This document shows, piece after piece, positions 5,781-8,603 of a stretch of DNA of 8,603 bases. How positions within the stretch are numbered: position 1 is the first letter of the stretch; every line of letters begins with the position of its first letter. The notes below the pieces were generated by a model. That model ran no database searches and was not told the origin of the DNA. It saw nothing but the letters and a program-made list of their open reading frames with translations. The position numbers and the translations under genes were made by a program. The stretch is from Clostridia bacterium (lineage in GTDB: Bacteria > Bacillota > Clostridia > Christensenellales > Aristaeellaceae), in the NCBI GenBank assembly GCA_900754755.1, contig CAAEEC010000289.1, positions 1 through 8,603 on the forward strand, written 5' to 3'.

Positions 5781-6428
5781 ATGAAAAAGCGCATTTTGTG
5801 TTTTGGCGATTCCAATACCTATGGTTCCAATCCCGCGGGCGGCCGGTTCGACGAGGCCACCCGCTTTCCCATGCGCCTGGCCGCGCTGCTCGGCCCGGAC
5901 TACACCGTGCTGGAAGAAGGGCTCGGCGGGCGCACCATTTGCTTTGACGACCCCGTGGAAGGCGGCTATAAGAGCGGCGCGGCGTATTTGCCGCCGTGCC
6001 TGCTCTCGCACAATCCGCTGGACGTGGTCGTGCTCATGCTAGGCACCAACGACGCCAAGCAGCGCTTTGGCATGAACGCGCACACCATTGCCCAGAGCCT
6101 GCAACAACTGGTGATGCAAGTGCGCCTGTACGGCATGAACGCGGCGGGCGAGCGGCCGCGCACGCTGATCGTCGCGCCGCCGCACATCGGCGAAAATTTG
6201 CCGGACACGGGCCTGATCGAGAATTTTGGCGTCCAGGCGATCGAAACTTCGCACGGATTCGCCAAGGAATTTCTCAAAATCTCCCGCATTCAAAAAGCGG
6301 ATTTTTTGGACGCGGCGCAGTTTTGCGCGCCTTCGCAGCGCGACGCCGTACACTTAACGGCGCAAGGGCATCTCGCGCTCGCCGAGGGCTTGGCCGCAAA
6401 AGTGCGCGCAATGCTCGCGGAGCAATAG
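5781..6428 (+). CDS. SGNH/GDSL-family hydrolase (arylesterase-like)
   Basis: This 215-residue serine hydrolase is likely to be an esterase or acyltransferase. All SGNH blocks are visible: block I FGDSNTYG with nucleophile Ser11, block II EGLGGRT with the oxyanion Gly near 49-50, block III GTND (88-91) with Asn90, and block V DAVH with Asp188 and His191 completing the triad. Spacing and the YLPPCLLSHNPLD stretch before GTND resemble the arylesterase/perhydrolase group that includes the M. smegmatis acyltransferase MsAcT (Ser11, Asp192, His195). No signal peptide is present, so it should act in the cytoplasm. The ATG at 5781 is set by AGGAGG (5771-5776), which overlaps the preceding stop codon, only eight bases separating the genes; upstream in-frame codons belong to a frame overlapping the acetyltransferase. 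The natural ester is unknown, but tight coupling to the acetyltransferase suggests related acyl substrates. Confidence 0.92.
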   Translation: MKKRILCFGDSNTYGSNPAGGRFDEATRFPMRLAALLGPDYTVLEEGLGGRTICFDDPVEGGYKSGAAYLPPCLLSHNPLDVVVLMLGTNDAKQRFGMNAHTIAQSLQQLVMQVRLYGMNAAGERPRTLIVAPPHIGENLPDTGLIENFGVQAIETSHGFAKEFLKISRIQKADFLDAAQFCAPSQRDAVHLTAQGHLALAEGLAAKVRAMLAEQ

Positions 6429-6448
6429 CGCAAAAGAGGAGGTAGAGC

Positions 6449-7624
6449 ATGCACAATTTTTCGTATTATCTGCCCACGCGCTTCGTGTTCGGCCGGGGCG
6501 CAGAGGAACAGGCCGGCGAAATGACCCGCCAGGCCGGCGGTACGCACGCGCTGATCCATTATGGCGGCGGCAGCGCCCTGCGCAGCGGCTTGATCGGCAA
6601 AGTGGAGGATTCCTTGCAAAAGGCGGGCGTGCGCTATGCGTTGCTGGGCGGCGCGCAGCCCAACCCCCTGGCTTCCAAGGTGTATGAGGGCATCCGGTTG
6701 ATCCGGGAAGAAAAGATCGATTTCATCATCGCCGTGGGCGGTGGCTCCGCCATGGACTCCGCCAAGGCCATGGCGCTGGGCGCGGTGTACGAAGGCGATT
6801 TCTGGGATTTCTTTTGCGGCAAGGCCGTGCCGCAGGCGCATTTGCCCGTGGGCACGGTGCTCACCATCGCGGCTTCCGGCAGCGAAAGCTCCAACAGCGC
6901 CGTCATCACCAAGGATGAAACGCGCGAAAAGCGCGGGCTCAACGTGGAGCTGAACCGCCCGGTCTACGCGCTGATGAACCCTGAGTGGACCTATTCCCTG
7001 CCGCCCTACCAGACCGCGTGCGGCGCGACGGACATCATGGCCCACGTGCTGGAACGCTATTTCACCAACGAACCCGGCGTGGATCTCACAGACCGGCTGT
7101 GCGAAGCCGTGCTCAGCGCGGTGATCGCCGCCGCGCCCAAGGCGCTCAAGCACCCTGAGGATTACGACGCGCGCGCCCAACTGATGTGGGCGGGCACCAT
7201 CGCGCACAACGAAACCGTGGGCGTGGGCCGCGTGGGCGATTGGGCCAGCCACAAAATCGAGCACGAATTGAGCGCGCGCTATGGCGTGGCGCACGGCGCG
7301 GGACTGGCCGTGGTGCTCCCGGCCTGGATGCGCTATCACCTCGCGCACGATCCCGCGCGGTTTGCGCAACTCGCCGTGCGCGTCTGGGGCTGCGAGGCGG
7401 ATTTTCGCGCGCCGGAAGCCACCGGGCTGGCGGGCATTGAGCGCTTTGAGGCCTTCTTGCGCTCCATCGGCATGCCGGGCTCGCTGAAAGAATTGGGCGG
7501 CAAAAGCGAGGACATTCCCGCCCTGGCCGCGTCCACCCGCAAAGAAGCCGATGGCGGCGTGGGCAATTACACGCACCTGTTTCCCGCGGATATCGAGGCC
7601 ATTTTGCGCATCGCGGATAAATAG
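6449..7624 (+). CDS. Iron-containing alcohol dehydrogenase (butanol-dehydrogenase/YqhD type)
   Basis: This 391-residue cytosolic enzyme interconverts aldehydes or ketones and alcohols with NAD(P)H. The N-terminal dinucleotide-binding half carries YGGGSALRSG (38-47) and the family signature GGGSAMDSAK (97-106). The C-terminal helical half supplies the metal site: Asp195 and His199 in GATDIMAHVLE, His268 in HKIEH and His282 in VAHGAG. These match Asp194, His198, His267 and His281 of E. coli YqhD, with almost identical length and spacing. The Gly-Gly-Gly-Ser at 39-42 matches the YqhD/BdhA loop near the cofactor 2' position, so NADPH use is plausible. AGGAGG (6437-6442) lies six bases before ATG and the gap to the hydrolase is 20 bases, placing it in the same operon, and a strong terminator follows. 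A role in detoxifying aldehydes or in making fermentation alcohols is likely; the specific substrate is not determined. Confidence 0.95.
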   Translation: MHNFSYYLPTRFVFGRGAEEQAGEMTRQAGGTHALIHYGGGSALRSGLIGKVEDSLQKAGVRYALLGGAQPNPLASKVYEGIRLIREEKIDFIIAVGGGSAMDSAKAMALGAVYEGDFWDFFCGKAVPQAHLPVGTVLTIAASGSESSNSAVITKDETREKRGLNVELNRPVYALMNPEWTYSLPPYQTACGATDIMAHVLERYFTNEPGVDLTDRLCEAVLSAVIAAAPKALKHPEDYDARAQLMWAGTIAHNETVGVGRVGDWASHKIEHELSARYGVAHGAGLAVVLPAWMRYHLAHDPARFAQLAVRVWGCEADFRAPEATGLAGIERFEAFLRSIGMPGSLKELGGKSEDIPALAASTRKEADGGVGNYTHLFPADIEAILRIADK

Positions 7625-7642
7625 TGCTCCTTTTGCGTATGC

Positions 7643-7690
7643 TAGGGGCTGTGAAAAAGCTTTTGGTTTTTTCACAGCCCCTATTTTTTT
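7643..7690 (+). terminator. Strong intrinsic terminator after the alcohol dehydrogenase
   Basis: A 16-base left arm (7643-7658, TAGGGGCTGTGAAAAA) pairs perfectly with the right arm (7668-7683) around a 9-base loop, and seven T residues follow (7684-7690). The GC-rich middle of the stem and the T-tract make this a textbook rho-independent terminator. It ends 12 bases before the next start codon, so it may also work as a leader terminator for the lactate dehydrogenase gene. Confidence 0.95.
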
Positions 7691-7696
7691 AGGAGA
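7691..7696 (+). promoter_or_regulatory. Ribosome binding site directly abutting the terminator T-tract
   Basis: AGGAGA begins on the base after the last T of the terminator and lies six bases before the lactate dehydrogenase ATG (7703). A CTCCT at 7627-7631, just upstream of the terminator hairpin, is the exact complement of AGGAG and could pair with it across the hairpin. Whether it does so is unknown. Confidence 0.7.
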
Positions 7697-7702
7697 GATG
7701 GT

Positions 7703-8603
7703 ATGCGGAACAAGATTGGCGTAATCGGCGCGGGCCTGGTGGGCGCCACGGCGGCGTTCGCGCTTTCGCAATCGGGCCTGGCCAGTGAAATCGTGCTCAT
7801 CGACGCGAACGCGCAGCGCGCGCGGGGCGAAGCGCTGGATATTGAGCATGGCGCGGCGCTCGCGCCGCCGGTGCTGGTGCGCAATGGGGAATATCCCGAT
7901 CTCGCGGAAGCACACCTGGTGATCATCGCCGCGGGCGCGAACCAAAAAAGCGGCGAAACCCGGCTGGATCTGGCGCAGAAAAACCTGGCCGTGATCGATT
8001 CCATCGTGCCGCAAGTGGCGCGCTACGCGCCGGAATGCGTGCTGCTGGTGGTTTCCAATCCGGTGGACGTGCTCACCTGGCGGGCGGCAGAACTGGCCGG
8101 CTTTGCCGAAGGGCGCGTGCTCGGTTCGGGCACGGTGCTGGATACTGCGCGGTTGCGCACGCTGCTCTCCCGCCACACGCGCGTGGATCCCCGCAATGTA
8201 CACGCCTATGTGCTCGGCGAGCATGGCGATAGCGAAGTGCCCGCCTGGTCGCTTACGAGCATCGCGGGCATGAATATGGAAGAATATTGCCGCGATTGCA
8301 AGGGTTGCGGCGGGCATCTGGCCGAGCGCATGCGCGAGCAGTTTGACGAGGAAGTGCGCGGCGCGGCGTATACCATCATCGCGGGCAAGGGCGCGACGTA
8401 TTATGGCGTGGCCGCGGCCATCCGCCGCATCGCGGAAGCCATTTTGCGCGATGAGCGCGCCATCCTCACCGTGTCCGTCCCCATCGACGGGCCGTACGGC
8501 CTGGCAGGCACCTGCCTTAGCCTACCCTGCATCGTCGGCGCGCAAGGCGTGGAGCGGATTTTGCCCGTGAACCTCGCGGAAACGGAAATCGCGCTCCTGC
8601 GCC
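7703..8603 (+). CDS. ldh: L-lactate dehydrogenase (partial, runs off the window end)
   Basis: Three hundred codons are visible with no stop; only about 10-20 residues should be missing compared with the usual 310-320. The enzyme interconverts pyruvate and L-lactate with NAD(H) in the cytoplasm. Residues seen: the Rossmann motif GAGLVG (9-14) and Asp34, which favours NAD; the active-site loop GANQKSGETRLDL with Gln81, the residue that selects lactate over malate (malate dehydrogenases have Arg), and catalytic-loop Arg87; Asn119 in SNPVD; Asp147 and Arg150 in DTARL, the latter binding the substrate carboxylate; and proton-relay His174 in GEHGDSEVP. Thr232 in KGATYYG also fits. A Cys-containing loop (EEYCRDCKGCGG, 193-204) follows the active-site region. 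The ATG has AGGAGA six bases upstream. No promoter fits between the terminator and the gene, so expression probably depends on readthrough or on a start within or before the alcohol dehydrogenase. Confidence 0.95.
   Translation, partial: MRNKIGVIGAGLVGATAAFALSQSGLASEIVLIDANAQRARGEALDIEHGAALAPPVLVRNGEYPDLAEAHLVIIAAGANQKSGETRLDLAQKNLAVIDSIVPQVARYAPECVLLVVSNPVDVLTWRAAELAGFAEGRVLGSGTVLDTARLRTLLSRHTRVDPRNVHAYVLGEHGDSEVPAWSLTSIAGMNMEEYCRDCKGCGGHLAERMREQFDEEVRGAAYTIIAGKGATYYGVAAAIRRIAEAILRDERAILTVSVPIDGPYGLAGTCLSLPCIVGAQGVERILPVNLAETEIALLR

Noticed and set aside
6290..8317. A 675-codon open frame on the minus strand across the alcohol dehydrogenase and lactate dehydrogenase genes
   Set aside because: It is antisense to two confidently identified enzymes, its product is low-complexity His/Ala/Arg-rich, and it crosses a strong terminator. 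GC-rich third positions commonly create such antisense frames.

Overview
The window is an 8.6 kb piece of a bacterial chromosome, almost certainly from a GC-rich member of the Clostridia or a related Firmicutes lineage. The main genes are strongly GC-biased at third codon positions. They carry near-perfect AGGAGG ribosome binding sites 4-6 bases before ATG starts, have close spacing, and include families common in fermentative gut-type Firmicutes (SSF symporter, Eis-like GNAT, butanol-dehydrogenase-type Fe-ADH, L-lactate dehydrogenase). The lineage is an inference; no rRNA or tRNA is present to test it.

Region 1 (1-211) is the 3' end of a GC-rich gene whose last residues look like a bacterial SH3-type fold. 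Region 2 (about 212-2759) is an AT-rich, mosaic accessory island. It holds four intact small genes of unknown function (422-739, 736-1296, 1469-1837, 2295-2759) and three short open stretches with no credible start codon (316-417, 1330-1494, 1896-2307). Each start-less stretch ends inside or beside the ribosome binding site or start of one of the small genes. This repeated layout, a decayed C-terminal fragment followed by a small gene that is often membrane-bound, is what an array of displaced polymorphic-toxin tips and their immunity genes would look like. That reading rests on architecture only; no toxin or immunity family was recognised.

Region 3 (2760-3047) is intergenic, with a possible terminator and a near-consensus housekeeping promoter (TTGCCA, 17-base spacer, TATAAT). 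Region 4 (3048-7624) is a tight same-strand run: a sodium:solute symporter, an Eis-type N-acetyltransferase, an SGNH/GDSL hydrolase and an iron-dependent alcohol dehydrogenase, separated by 40, 8 and 20 bases. A perfect 16-bp-stem intrinsic terminator follows (7643-7690). Region 5 (7703-8603) is an L-lactate dehydrogenase cut by the window end. Its ribosome binding site starts on the base after the terminator's T-tract, leaving no room for a promoter between them.

Taken together, region 4 appears to couple import of a small solute with acyl-transfer, ester-cleavage and aldehyde/alcohol redox steps. The lactate dehydrogenase adds a second NAD(P)H-reoxidising step that may be controlled by termination or readthrough. 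The symporter's solute and the hydrolase and acetyltransferase substrates cannot be read from the sequence.
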